Source: an uncultured Eubacteriales bacterium (lineage in GTDB: Bacteria; Bacillota; Clostridia; Oscillospirales; CAG-272). From it: DNA of 28,749 nt. The stretch is taken from the NCBI GenBank assembly GCA_934476315.1, contig CAKSNQ010000019.1:1-28749 (forward strand). The letters run 5' to 3'. Of the stretch, positions 16,670 to 24,003 are shown piece after piece (positions within the stretch are counted from its first letter, which is position 1; each line of letters starts with the position of its first letter). The notes under the pieces were generated by a model, which was not told the DNA's origin, made no database searches, and saw only the letters and a program-made list of their open reading frames with translations. The position numbers and the translations under genes were made by a program.

Positions 16670-17671
16670 TTATTTCGCAATATAGTAGAAGTCGTCCCCG
16701 GGAACCGCCCCGCCGATTGACGCGGGCTGCACCTTGAGCATGATGTTCAGAAATTCCTGCATGGCAGATTTCATGTCGTCCCCCGTCACAAAGCAAAGAT
16801 TGCAGTTCGGGATTGCCTTCTGTGCAACGGCGGCTTTGGCAAAGATTCCCTGAGCCGCGATCTTTTCGGCGGCGGTTTCGGGAGAGGAGATGACCTCGCC
16901 GACGGATGCCTCATATTCCTCCAGGAACTTTTTGACCTCGGCGGGATGTGCCTCGGCAAATTCCCGACGGACCACCACGCAACCCTGGACAAGCGATCCG
17001 GCGGGGGAAACCTTGTCCCACTCCGCAGTCAGATCCAGGACAACCTTGACCGCCTGATTGGAGGCTTTCGTAATTGTCACCATCGGCTCGGGCAGAACCG
17101 CCAGACTGACCTGACCGGAGGCGACGTTCGCCTGAAGCTCGGCGGGGGAGGTGTAGCTGTTGTCAATGAAAATGTCTTTTCCGACCGTCAGACCGTTTTT
17201 CTCGCACAGGTAAGAGAAAATGAACGTCGGGTTCTGTGCGGGAACCGCGACGGTCTTTCCGCGCAGGTCGGCGAACGAAGAAATTCTCTGATCCGCGCCA
17301 TCCAGCAGATACAGCACACCGCGGGTGTTGAGGGCGAGAAGCTGAACCTCGCCCTTGGTCTTATTGTAAAGAACCGAGGCGGCGTTGGTCGGCAGGGCGG
17401 CAATATCAATCTTTCCCTGAATCAGCCCGGCCGTCACATTGGAGGCATCCGACTCCACCGTGAAGTGGTAGTTCAGACCGACGGAGCCGTCGGCGGCGCT
17501 TTGCATCAGCGGCGCCATGCCGAATCCGGTGGTTCCGCTCAGAACGGTCACATTGATGTCCAGCGTCTTGTCTACGGTCGGCTGCTTGGCGCAGGAAAAC
17601 AGACCGAGGGACAAAACGGCAATCAAAAGAATTGCCAGGGCAGATGAGAAAATTTTTGTTGTTTTTTTCAT
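16670..17671 (-). CDS. ABC transporter substrate-binding lipoprotein (NMT1/SsuA-like)
   Basis: Extracytoplasmic solute-binding lipoprotein. The N-terminus has a basic start (MKKTTK), a hydrophobic core and a lipobox LFSC with C27 as the predicted lipidated residue. The mature part starts with a beta strand and SGTTGFGMAPLMQ, resembling the NMT1/nitrate-sulfonate binding family, and contains the characteristic DLRGKTVAVPAQ and PEPMVT segments. Clostridial members often have a GPTGMGM-like sequence at that first position. Length is 333 residues. ATG 17671 is chosen over GTG 17680 because GAGG lies 8 bases before it. The gene follows the Crp-type regulator by 55 bases. Substrate unknown; sulfonates, nitrate, and thiamine precursors are known for related transporters. 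Confidence 0.9.
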   Translation of the reverse strand: MKKTTKIFSSALAILLIAVLSLGLFSCAKQPTVDKTLDINVTVLSGTTGFGMAPLMQSAADGSVGLNYHFTVESDASNVTAGLIQGKIDIAALPTNAASVLYNKTKGEVQLLALNTRGVLYLLDGADQRISSFADLRGKTVAVPAQNPTFIFSYLCEKNGLTVGKDIFIDNSYTSPAELQANVASGQVSLAVLPEPMVTITKASNQAVKVVLDLTAEWDKVSPAGSLVQGCVVVRREFAEAHPAEVKKFLEEYEASVGEVISSPETAAEKIAAQGIFAKAAVAQKAIPNCNLCFVTGDDMKSAMQEFLNIMLKVQPASIGGAVPGDDFYYIAK

Positions 17672-17706
17672 GATGTTCACCTCAAAAATAAATGTATATT
17701 AGATTT

Positions 17707-17725
17707 TTTCAACTATATGTTGAAA
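17707..17725. promoter_or_regulatory. Inverted repeat upstream of the binding-protein gene, candidate operator
   Basis: TTTCAAC and GTTGAAA form perfect 7-base arms around TATAT. It lies between the regulator stop codon and the binding-protein gene. A TAATAT box at 17696-17701 (minus strand) could be a -10 element, with no good -35, as expected for a promoter needing an activator or controlled by a repressor. No T-run follows on the minus strand, so a terminator is unlikely. Confidence 0.45.
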
Positions 17726-17726
17726 C

Positions 17727-18386
17727 TTAACCGTAGAAATGAACCAGTTCCTCGCGTCGGTGCAGAATGTACCGATGCCCGGAGCGTTCAAGAAAGCCGT
17801 CCTCGCTCAGTTTTGTAAACGCGCGGTACAGCGAGGCGCGGCTCAGATTGAGAAGATCGGCAAGGGCGTTCGCCGCATGGGGAAGCGTGGTCGGCTCGTC
17901 CGCACAGGGAATGGCGGAGTGGAGGTAGAGCGCCAGGCGACATTCGGCGCCGCCCGCGGTCAGATACCGGATCTTCTGATTCAGAAACTGAATACGTCGC
18001 GTCAGAAACTTGACATATTCCTGCATGGTCGGCGGATGGGACATCAGAATCCGCTCCCAAGCCGCGGCGGGAATCAGGAGAACCTGACATTCTTTCTGCG
18101 CCACAATACAGCTTTGCGCCTGCTCCAGCGCGGAAAAAACACAGTGAACACCAAACAGTGCACCGCCATCCATCGTCCGTAGCAGTACCGCGTGTTCCGG
18201 CGTTCGGGACTGCGCGAAAACCCTGGCAGACCCCGATTCCAGAAGGCACAGACAACGCTCGGTCCGCTCGGTCGGAAAGATCACCTCACCCGCAGAAAAC
18301 ACTGTAGTTTGCATTTCCCCCGACAGTTGCGCCCACAGGGGCTCCGGTAAGTCCTTCCATAAAAAATAGTCTTTTTTATTTTTCAT
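17727..18386 (-). CDS. Crp/Fnr family transcriptional regulator
   Basis: Predicted DNA-binding regulator of 219 residues: a cyclic-nucleotide-binding-like beta-roll (about 20-115), a dimerisation helix (about 117-145) and a C-terminal winged helix-turn-helix (ALADLLNLSRASLYRAFTKLSEDGFLER, about 174-201). There is no Fnr-type N-terminal cysteine cluster; cysteines are scattered (C45, C47, C82, C93, C100, C149, C161), so no Fe-S sensor is evident, and I do not see a clear cAMP-binding signature. ATG 18386 is preceded by GGAGG at 4 bases. The upstream frame to 18416 runs through the palindrome and is unlikely to be coding. It is first in the cassette; the obvious targets are its own promoter and the transporter. 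Confidence 0.9.
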   Translation of the reverse strand: MKNKKDYFLWKDLPEPLWAQLSGEMQTTVFSAGEVIFPTERTERCLCLLESGSARVFAQSRTPEHAVLLRTMDGGALFGVHCVFSALEQAQSCIVAQKECQVLLIPAAAWERILMSHPPTMQEYVKFLTRRIQFLNQKIRYLTAGGAECRLALYLHSAIPCADEPTTLPHAANALADLLNLSRASLYRAFTKLSEDGFLERSGHRYILHRREELVHFYG

Positions 18387-18399
18387 CCGCCCTCCAATG

Positions 18400-18415
18400 T
18401 GTCTCATATGAGACA
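18400..18415. promoter_or_regulatory. Perfect palindrome at the regulator promoter, candidate autoregulatory operator
   Basis: TGTCTCATATGAGACA is a perfect 16-base palindrome. It covers the transcription start predicted from the promoter at 18421-18448 and ends just before the ribosome binding site of the regulator gene. This placement fits self-repression by a dimeric regulator. Confidence 0.7.
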
Positions 18416-18420
18416 TTTAT

Positions 18421-18448
18421 ATTGTACCATAAAAAAAGGATTTGTCAA
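18421..18448 (-). promoter_or_regulatory. Sigma-A promoter of the Crp-ABC cassette
   Basis: Minus strand: -35 TTGACA (18443-18448), 16-base T-rich spacer, -10 TACAAT (18421-18426). Predicted start is near 18414, inside the palindrome at 18400-18415. It is divergent from the galE promoter 40 bases away. Confidence 0.8.
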
Positions 18449-18487
18449 GAGAAAGTGTGGAAATCAGGAAAAAATTACGCGAATGTC

Positions 18488-18516
18488 TTGAAAAACGGCT
18501 TGAGTTGTAGTAAAAT
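18488..18516 (+). promoter_or_regulatory. Sigma-A promoter of galE-galM
   Basis: -35 TTGAAA (18488-18493), 17-base spacer, -10 TAAAAT (18511-18516). Predicted start near 18523, leaving a leader of about 29 bases before the ATG at 18552. No operator-like repeat was seen in it. Confidence 0.8.
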
Positions 18517-18551
18517 AAAGCCAACCTTTTAAATATCTTTGCGGAGGTACT

Positions 18552-19574
18552 ATGGCGATATTGATTACGGGCGGCGCCGGATTCATCGGCTCCCATACCG
18601 TGGTGGAATTACTCGGTGACGGGGAGGATGTCGTCGTCGTTGATAACTTTTCCAACAGCAACCCCTGTGTGCTGGAACGCATCCGGAAAATTACGGGCAA
18701 GCAAGTCCGCTGTTATCGGGCGGATTTGCTGGATCGCTCCGCGCTCGAGCGCATATTTGAAGAAAACGAGATTGAAAGTTGCATCCATTTTGCGGGCTTG
18801 AAGGCAGTAGGGGAATCCTGCGCTCAGCCTCTGCGCTATTACCACAATAACATTACGGGAACACTGATTTTGTGCGAGACCATGGTAAAATACGGCGTGC
18901 GGCGCCTGGTGTTCAGCTCCTCCGCGACAGTCTACGGGAAGCCGGCGAGCGTGCCGATCCGCGAGGATTTCCCGCTCTCGACGACCAATCCGTACGGCGA
19001 GACCAAGTTGATGATTGAGCGTATTCTGCGCGACCTGTACGCGGCGGACCACACCTTCAGCATTTCCATTCTGCGCTATTTCAATCCCATCGGCGCCCAT
19101 GAAAGCGGACAGATCGGAGAGGACCCGAAGGGAATCCCGAACAACCTCTTCCCGTACATCACGCAGGTTGCTACCGGAAAACTGCCGTACCTGCGCGTTT
19201 TCGGCAATGATTACGCGACACATGACGGTACGGGTGTGCGTGACTATATTCACGTAGTGGATCTGGCGCGTGCACATCTGTGCGCATTGCGGCGGGCACG
19301 AGCGGTTGAGGGCGTCGAGACCTACAATATCGGCACGGGTGTCGGATATTCTGTGCTCGACATGGTGAGCGCCTATGAAAAGGTCACGGGGGTGCACATC
19401 CCGTATAAAATTATCGAACGGCGACCGGGCGACATCGATGAATGTTACGCGGACCCGTCGCGCGCGGCGGACATTCTCGGCTGGCGCGCACAGTACGGAC
19501 CGGAAGAAATGTGTCGGGACGCCCACCGCTGGCAGACCATGAACCCGGACGGATACAAGGAGGAAAAAGCATGA
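18552..19574 (+). CDS. galE: UDP-glucose 4-epimerase
   Basis: Interconverts UDP-galactose and UDP-glucose with tightly bound NAD (Leloir pathway and supply of UDP-galactose for surface glycans). It is an extended short-chain dehydrogenase: GGAGFIG at 7-13, S124 in SSSATVYG, and the catalytic Y148-xxx-K152 in NPYGETK. The motif FNPIGAHESGQIGEDPKGIPNNL is typical of GalE rather than other UDP-sugar epimerases. The 340-residue length is standard. The ATG at 18552 has CGGAGG 4 bases upstream. It overlaps galM by 4 bases (ATGA). galK and galT are not in the window, so whether it serves galactose breakdown or polysaccharide synthesis cannot be told. Confidence 0.96.
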   Translation: MAILITGGAGFIGSHTVVELLGDGEDVVVVDNFSNSNPCVLERIRKITGKQVRCYRADLLDRSALERIFEENEIESCIHFAGLKAVGESCAQPLRYYHNNITGTLILCETMVKYGVRRLVFSSSATVYGKPASVPIREDFPLSTTNPYGETKLMIERILRDLYAADHTFSISILRYFNPIGAHESGQIGEDPKGIPNNLFPYITQVATGKLPYLRVFGNDYATHDGTGVRDYIHVVDLARAHLCALRRARAVEGVETYNIGTGVGYSVLDMVSAYEKVTGVHIPYKIIERRPGDIDECYADPSRAADILGWRAQYGPEEMCRDAHRWQTMNPDGYKEEKA

Positions 19575-20635
19575 AACACGTTCTTATTCAACCGCTCGGG
19601 AGTCTGAGCGACGACAGACAGGTTACCGGCTACGAGCTGATCGGTACGGGCGGGATGCGCGTGCTGATCTCGGATTTTGGCGGAACGATCTGGAAGATGA
19701 TGGTTCCGGACAGGGCGGGAAACCTTGCCGACGTGGTGTGCGGGTACGATGACGTGAGAGCGCTGGAGGCGTCCACCGGATACCTCGGAGCGCTCATCGG
19801 GCGTTGGGCAAATCGCATCGGGGACAGCCGTTTTACCTTGGACGGCGTGGAATACCCCCTCTTTGCCAACAACGGCAAGAATCATCTGCACGGCGGACGT
19901 GTCGGCTTTGACCGCCGCTTCTGGCAGGTCAGCGCGACCGATGGTGAGGAACCGTCGCTGATTCTGACGTTGCTGTCTCCGGACGGCGAGGAGGGCTATC
20001 CCGGAAATCTGACGGTCACGGTGACATACACTCTGCGGGCAGATAACGCGCTTGCGATTCATTACCGCGCGACCACTGACAAGAAGACAATCATCAATCT
20101 GACCAACCACGCGTATTTCAACCTAGGCGGATATCATTCCGGAGAGATTTTCGGTCACGTCCTGCAATTGGACGCGACGCATTACCTGAATACCACGCCG
20201 GATCTGATTCCGACCGGGGAGATTTGCCCGGTGGACGGAACGCCGTTTGATTTCCGTACACCTAAAACCATTGGACGGGACTTCCATCCGGACGATTCCT
20301 GTCCCGCGATGAAGCTCGCCGGCGGTTACGACCACTGCTTCGTTTTTGCGCCCGGCACGGGGATTGTCAGACGTGGAACGCTCAATGACCCGGTCAGCGG
20401 CAGAGTTATGGAGATGTACACTGATCAGCCGTGCGTCCAGCTTTACACCGCAAATTATTTGCGGGACGACGGAAATCTGCTCAAAGGGGGCGTGCGTAAG
20501 CGCCCGCATACGGCACTTTGCCTTGAGACGCAGATCATGCCGGACAGCATGCACCATCCCGGGTTTACCTCACCGTACCTCGACGTGGGGGAGGTTTACG
20601 ATACCACGACGATCTATCGGTTCCTTGTCGATTAA
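19571..20635 (+). CDS. galM: Aldose 1-epimerase (mutarotase)
   Basis: Interconverts alpha and beta anomers of galactose or glucose. Family landmarks are GRWANRIGDSRF (77-88), NNGKNHLHGG (100-109, H106), the catalytic acid H180 in NLTNHAYFNLGG and the catalytic base E319 in CLETQIMPDS. Length is 354 residues, no signal peptide. The frame is open back to 19442, but ATG 19571 overlaps the galE stop by 4 bases and has an AAGGAGG site upstream, so the longer form is rejected. The gene ends 25 bases before the hairpin terminator at 20661-20702. Confidence 0.95.
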   Translation: MKHVLIQPLGSLSDDRQVTGYELIGTGGMRVLISDFGGTIWKMMVPDRAGNLADVVCGYDDVRALEASTGYLGALIGRWANRIGDSRFTLDGVEYPLFANNGKNHLHGGRVGFDRRFWQVSATDGEEPSLILTLLSPDGEEGYPGNLTVTVTYTLRADNALAIHYRATTDKKTIINLTNHAYFNLGGYHSGEIFGHVLQLDATHYLNTTPDLIPTGEICPVDGTPFDFRTPKTIGRDFHPDDSCPAMKLAGGYDHCFVFAPGTGIVRRGTLNDPVSGRVMEMYTDQPCVQLYTANYLRDDGNLLKGGVRKRPHTALCLETQIMPDSMHHPGFTSPYLDVGEVYDTTTIYRFLVD

Positions 20636-20660
20636 AAGGGAAAAACCTTGTCTGTATGAT

Positions 20661-20702
20661 AAAAAACGGGGCTGCCGCACAAACGCGACAGTCCCGTTTT
20701 TT
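20661..20702. terminator. Two-way terminator between galM and the P-loop gene
   Basis: A-run (20661-20666) and CGGGGCTG (20667-20674) pair with CAGTCCCG (20689-20696) and a T-run (20697-20702); an inner CGC/GCG stem (20676-20678 with 20685-20687) closes a 6-base loop. It can stop galM on the plus strand and the P-loop gene at 20716 on the minus strand. Its core resembles the hairpin at 27054-27081. Confidence 0.9.
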
Positions 20703-20715
20703 GTATGACGAGAAC

Positions 20716-21123
20716 TCAGAGATATTTCTTTAGCAGATCGCTTGCATCCTCTTCGGGCATGGAAGCGGTCAGAAAGACGTTGATGTCCTTTTTCACGGTC
20801 AGGATGTCCAACTCCTCCACCAGTTTCTCAAAAGCGTCAACCTTCTGATTGCAGATCTTGAGCGTGGAATCGATAAACAGGTCCGTCACGTCATGGTTGC
20901 TGGCAAGGATGCCGGCGACGAAGCCGTAAAGCGACTGTGCGTCTGTAATATAGTACTCATCCGTGTTGATCAATCGTGCTTCGTACTTAATATCAAACTT
21001 TAACTTTTCGCCTTTCTCCAACACGACAACGTTGCCGGTCGTAGATGCGAGAGCCGTATCGACCATCTGAATCAATGTTTTGGTTTTGCCGGTTCCTTTT
21101 ACGCCAATGATGAGTTTTACCAT
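20716..21123 (-). CDS. Small P-loop ATP-binding protein of unknown function
   Basis: A 135-residue protein with Walker A GVKGTGKT at 7-14 and a Walker B-like LFID (82-85); a possible sensor strand INVFLTAS follows near 114-121. It has no other domain, no signal peptide and no membrane segment. I recall similar short proteins in Clostridia, sometimes labelled as PilT-like, but nothing here supports a pilus role. ATG 21123 has GGAGGAG about 7 bases upstream; the frame extension to 21147 is rejected. It has its own consensus promoter (21179-21207) and stands alone, between pgi (same strand, 131 bases away) and the terminator shared with galM. The function is not known to me. Confidence 0.8.
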   Translation of the reverse strand: MVKLIIGVKGTGKTKTLIQMVDTALASTTGNVVVLEKGEKLKFDIKYEARLINTDEYYITDAQSLYGFVAGILASNHDVTDLFIDSTLKICNQKVDAFEKLVEELDILTVKKDINVFLTASMPEEDASDLLKKYL

Positions 21124-21178
21124 GATTTTCTCCTCCTGCTTTATCATTCGTGGGGAAGTCCCTCATCGGACCTACCTT

Positions 21179-21207
21179 ATTATAAATCAAATTCCGTAAA
21201 TTGTCAA
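21179..21207 (-). promoter_or_regulatory. Perfect consensus sigma-A promoter of the P-loop gene
   Basis: Minus strand: -35 TTGACA (21202-21207), 17-base spacer, -10 TATAAT (21179-21184). Predicted start near 21172, about 49 bases before the ATG. This is the best match to consensus in the window and suggests strong, constant expression. Confidence 0.88.
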
Positions 21208-21213
21208 TATCAA

Positions 21214-21233
21214 ACACGACATTTCGTCGTTTT
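21214..21233. terminator. Weak hairpin after pgi
   Basis: ACGAC (21216-21220) pairs with GTCGT (21226-21230) around a 5-base loop, in the 47 bases between the pgi stop and the -35 of the next promoter. The T-run is good only on the plus strand (21230-21233). It might stop pgi transcription inefficiently. Confidence 0.3.
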
Positions 21234-21254
21234 GCCGATGACGGCGCGCGGCTC

Positions 21255-22589
21255 TCAGAGTCGGGACTGAAGCTGTGCCTGCCGATCCTCATAGCCGGGC
21301 TTGCCGAGCAGCGCGAACATATTCTTCTTGTAAGCCTCCACACCGGGCTGGTCAAAAGGGTTGACGCCGAGGAGGTAGCCGGAAACAGCACATGCCAGCT
21401 CAAAGAAGTAGATCAGATATCCGAGCGAATGGGCGCTCCGATCCTCCAGCTCCAGAACGATATTGGGAACGCCGCCGTCCTCGTGCGCGAGCAGGGTACC
21501 GAGCATGGCTTTCTTCTTAACCTCGTCCAGATCCATCCCCGACAGGAAATTCAAACCGTCGATGTTGTCGGGGTCGTTGGGGATCGTGAAGCGGTCTCCG
21601 GAATTTTCCACAGAAATAACGGTTTCAAACTGATTCTTCGTGCCGTCCTGGATGAACTGCCCGAGAGAGTGAAGATCGGTGGAGAAGATGACGGAAGCGG
21701 GGAAAATGCCTTTTCCGTCCTTTCCCTCGCTCTCGCCGAAAAGCTGCTTCCACCACTCGTTGAACATCTGAGCGTAAGGCTCGTAGCCGACCAGGATTTC
21801 GGTTACTTTTCCCTTGCGGTAGAGAATGTTGCGGATGGCGGCATAACGGTAGCAATCGTTTTGTCCGAGATCGGTGCTGGCGTAGGCAAGGCGCGCGTCG
21901 TTGGCGCCACGCATCAGCTCGTCAATGTCGATTCCCGCAACGGCAATGGGGAGAAGCCCGACCGCCGTCAGAACAGAATAGCGTCCGCCGACGTCATCGG
22001 GAACGACAAAGGTCTCATATCCCGCCTCGTCGGAAAAGCTTTTGAGCGTGCCGCGGGCGCGGTCGGTCGTAACGAAAATGCGATCGCGCGCGCCCTCCTT
22101 GCCGTATTTCTTCTCCAGAAGCGCGCGGAACACGCGGAATGCCACGGCGGGCTCCGTCGTCGTTCCGGACTTGGAAATCACGTTGATGCAGAGATTCTTG
22201 CCCTCGCAGATGGTGAGTAGTTCGTTCAGTGCTGTGGCGCTGATGTTGCAACCGGCGTAGTAAATGTCCGGGAGAGAACCGTTGAGCTGATTGTACAGCG
22301 GGCTTTTGAGAAATTCGATCACGGCACGCGCGCCGAGATAGGAGCCGCCGATGCCGATGACGACCAAAATATCACAGTTTTCGCGGATTTTCTGCGCCGC
22401 CTTTTTGATGCGGGCAAATTCGTCTTTATCGTAGTTTTCCGGGAGATCGACCCACCCGAGAAAATCGCTGCCCGCACCGCTGCGGTTTTGCAGCTGCTCG
22501 TGCGCGGTGCACACCGCGCTCTGCATGTAGGTGTATTCTTCCGGGCGGATAAATTTTTCCAGATAATGACCATTAAGTTTCAGCGTCAT
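21255..22589 (-). CDS. pgi: Glucose-6-phosphate isomerase
   Basis: Interconverts glucose 6-phosphate and fructose 6-phosphate in glycolysis, in the cytoplasm. Two SIS domains are seen. Substrate-binding motifs are GIGGSYLG (79-86) and SKSGTTTEP (139-147); R203 in GGRYSV, the catalytic glutamate E286 in QLFGESEGK and a C-terminal lysine in QPGVEAYKKNMF complete the active site. The 444-residue length is that of the short Gram-positive form. The ATG at 22589 has AAAGGTG 8 bases upstream. It has its own promoter at 22670-22698. Confidence 0.96.
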   Translation of the reverse strand: MTLKLNGHYLEKFIRPEEYTYMQSAVCTAHEQLQNRSGAGSDFLGWVDLPENYDKDEFARIKKAAQKIRENCDILVVIGIGGSYLGARAVIEFLKSPLYNQLNGSLPDIYYAGCNISATALNELLTICEGKNLCINVISKSGTTTEPAVAFRVFRALLEKKYGKEGARDRIFVTTDRARGTLKSFSDEAGYETFVVPDDVGGRYSVLTAVGLLPIAVAGIDIDELMRGANDARLAYASTDLGQNDCYRYAAIRNILYRKGKVTEILVGYEPYAQMFNEWWKQLFGESEGKDGKGIFPASVIFSTDLHSLGQFIQDGTKNQFETVISVENSGDRFTIPNDPDNIDGLNFLSGMDLDEVKKKAMLGTLLAHEDGGVPNIVLELEDRSAHSLGYLIYFFELACAVSGYLLGVNPFDQPGVEAYKKNMFALLGKPGYEDRQAQLQSRL

Positions 22590-22669
22590 AAGTTTTCACC
22601 TTTCTTTTGGTTGTTCCGGGGCAGGACAAACAGACGGGCGGGCGCCTCGCCAAAATCTCTGCCTTTTAT

Positions 22670-22698
22670 ATTTTACACCCATCCTTGCGGAATTGCAA
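22670..22698 (-). promoter_or_regulatory. Sigma-A promoter of pgi
   Basis: Minus strand: -35 TTGCAA (22693-22698), 17-base spacer, -10 TAAAAT (22670-22675). Predicted start near 22663, giving a leader of about 74 bases that is GC-rich and can fold: GGCAG at its 5' end can pair with CTGCC near 22620-22624, with a GGCG/CGCC stem inside. Confidence 0.7.
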
Positions 22699-22728
22699 GG
22701 CAATCGGACGATTTTTTTTGATCTTTCC

Positions 22729-22754
22729 AAAAATGTTACCGGATTGTCACATTT
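22729..22754 (-). terminator. Probable terminator after the carboxypeptidase gene
   Basis: Minus strand: AAATGT (22749-22754) pairs with ACATTT (22731-22736), with two more pairs inside past a mismatch, followed by five T residues. It begins 6 bases after the TGA at 22760. The stem is AT-rich, so efficiency is uncertain. Confidence 0.45.
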
Positions 22755-22759
22755 GCCGT

Positions 22760-23986
22760 TCACATCAAAAGCATTCTTGCGATCAGGCGCTCCCAAAGCC
22801 CCGGAAAGCTGATCTTTTCCACCGTTTCCCGCGCAGTGATTTCGGCTTGCCCAATCAGCTGGTTCTCCAGATAGTATTCGATTTTTCCGACGCAATCGCC
22901 CTTTTTGACCGGCGCGGCAATGTGCTCCGGAAGAACGGTCTTGCTCTTGACGTTGGCAACGTCCTTTTGAAACAGCACCAGGGAAATACCATCATAGGCA
23001 ATCGGGCAGACATTTTTCACACCGCCGAGGACGCGCAGGTCCTCAAGCTCACCGCCCTCGTCGTGATAAACCGCATAGTTGGCAAAGCCCCAGTCGAGCA
23101 ACCGCGACGCCTGCGCATTGCGGATGTCACGGCTCTGCGCCCCCATAATCACGCAGATCAATGACAGACCGTCGCGTTCCGCCGTGGCGGAAATACAGAA
23201 GCCCGCCTTGGAGGTGGAGCCGGTTTTCAGTCCCGTTGCGCCGCGGTAGAAGCGGATCAGACGGTTGGTGTTGGTCAGACCGAACGCGCCGCCGCGGATG
23301 GTGTCCATCCAGATACTGCTGTACTTGAGAATGGTGGGATGGGCGATCAGGGCGCGCGACATCAGCGCAATGTCCCGGGCGGAGGTCAGGTGATGCTCGG
23401 CGGTGTCGTCCAGTCCGGTTACGTTCTCAAACCGCGTGGATGTCATCCCCAACTCCTCGGCGCGCTTGTTCATCAGCGCCACGAACGCGGTCACATCACC
23501 TGCAATGTGCTCGGCGAGCGCGACCGCCGCGTCGTTGGCAGAACTGATGATTACGCTTTTGAGCATCTCCTCGACGGTCATGGTCTCGCCCTCCTTCAGA
23601 TAGACCTGGGAACCGCCCATGCTTGCGGCGTTGGCGCTCGCTGTGACCTGGTCATCCAGAGAAAGCCTGCCGCCATCAATCGCTTCCATGACAAGGAGCA
23701 GGGTCATGATTTTAGTCACGGAAGCCGGGGGGAGCGCTTCGTCGGCATTCTGAGTGTACAGAATCGTGCCGGTCGCGGCGTCCATGAGCACAGCGCTCTT
23801 GCAGTCAAGCGAAAGACTTCCATCCTCGGCGGCAAGGGAGGAGGGCGGGGGAGTCGCGCCTTCGTTTTCGGCGTGGGCAGAGAGCATTCCGCCGAGAAGC
23901 AGGGCGAACACAAGAAAAAGCGCAGTCAGGCGCGGCGCGCCGACAGACCGGAAAGCCCGGAAAATCCGGCAGATACGATCTTTCAT
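22760..23986 (-). CDS. D-alanyl-D-alanine carboxypeptidase (DacF/PBP5 family)
   Basis: Removes the terminal D-alanine from peptidoglycan stem peptides outside the membrane and binds penicillin. A signal peptide with cleavage near AHA-E (about residue 39) is followed by the peptidase S11 domain: SVTK at 89-92, SAN at 149-151 and KTG at 254-256. A PBP5-like C-terminal beta domain follows (about 305-390), and the chain ends in a probable amphipathic membrane-binding helix (GLWERLIARMLLM). Length is 408 residues. The ATG at 23986 has AAAGGAGG 10 bases upstream. It lies 17 bases after the M14 peptidase stop, so the two are probably one transcript for wall turnover. A vegetative or sporulation role cannot be told apart here. 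Confidence 0.95.
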   Translation of the reverse strand: MKDRICRIFRAFRSVGAPRLTALFLVFALLLGGMLSAHAENEGATPPPSSLAAEDGSLSLDCKSAVLMDAATGTILYTQNADEALPPASVTKIMTLLLVMEAIDGGRLSLDDQVTASANAASMGGSQVYLKEGETMTVEEMLKSVIISSANDAAVALAEHIAGDVTAFVALMNKRAEELGMTSTRFENVTGLDDTAEHHLTSARDIALMSRALIAHPTILKYSSIWMDTIRGGAFGLTNTNRLIRFYRGATGLKTGSTSKAGFCISATAERDGLSLICVIMGAQSRDIRNAQASRLLDWGFANYAVYHDEGGELEDLRVLGGVKNVCPIAYDGISLVLFQKDVANVKSKTVLPEHIAAPVKKGDCVGKIEYYLENQLIGQAEITARETVEKISFPGLWERLIARMLLM

Positions 23987-24003
23987 AGGACAACTTCCTC
24001 CTT

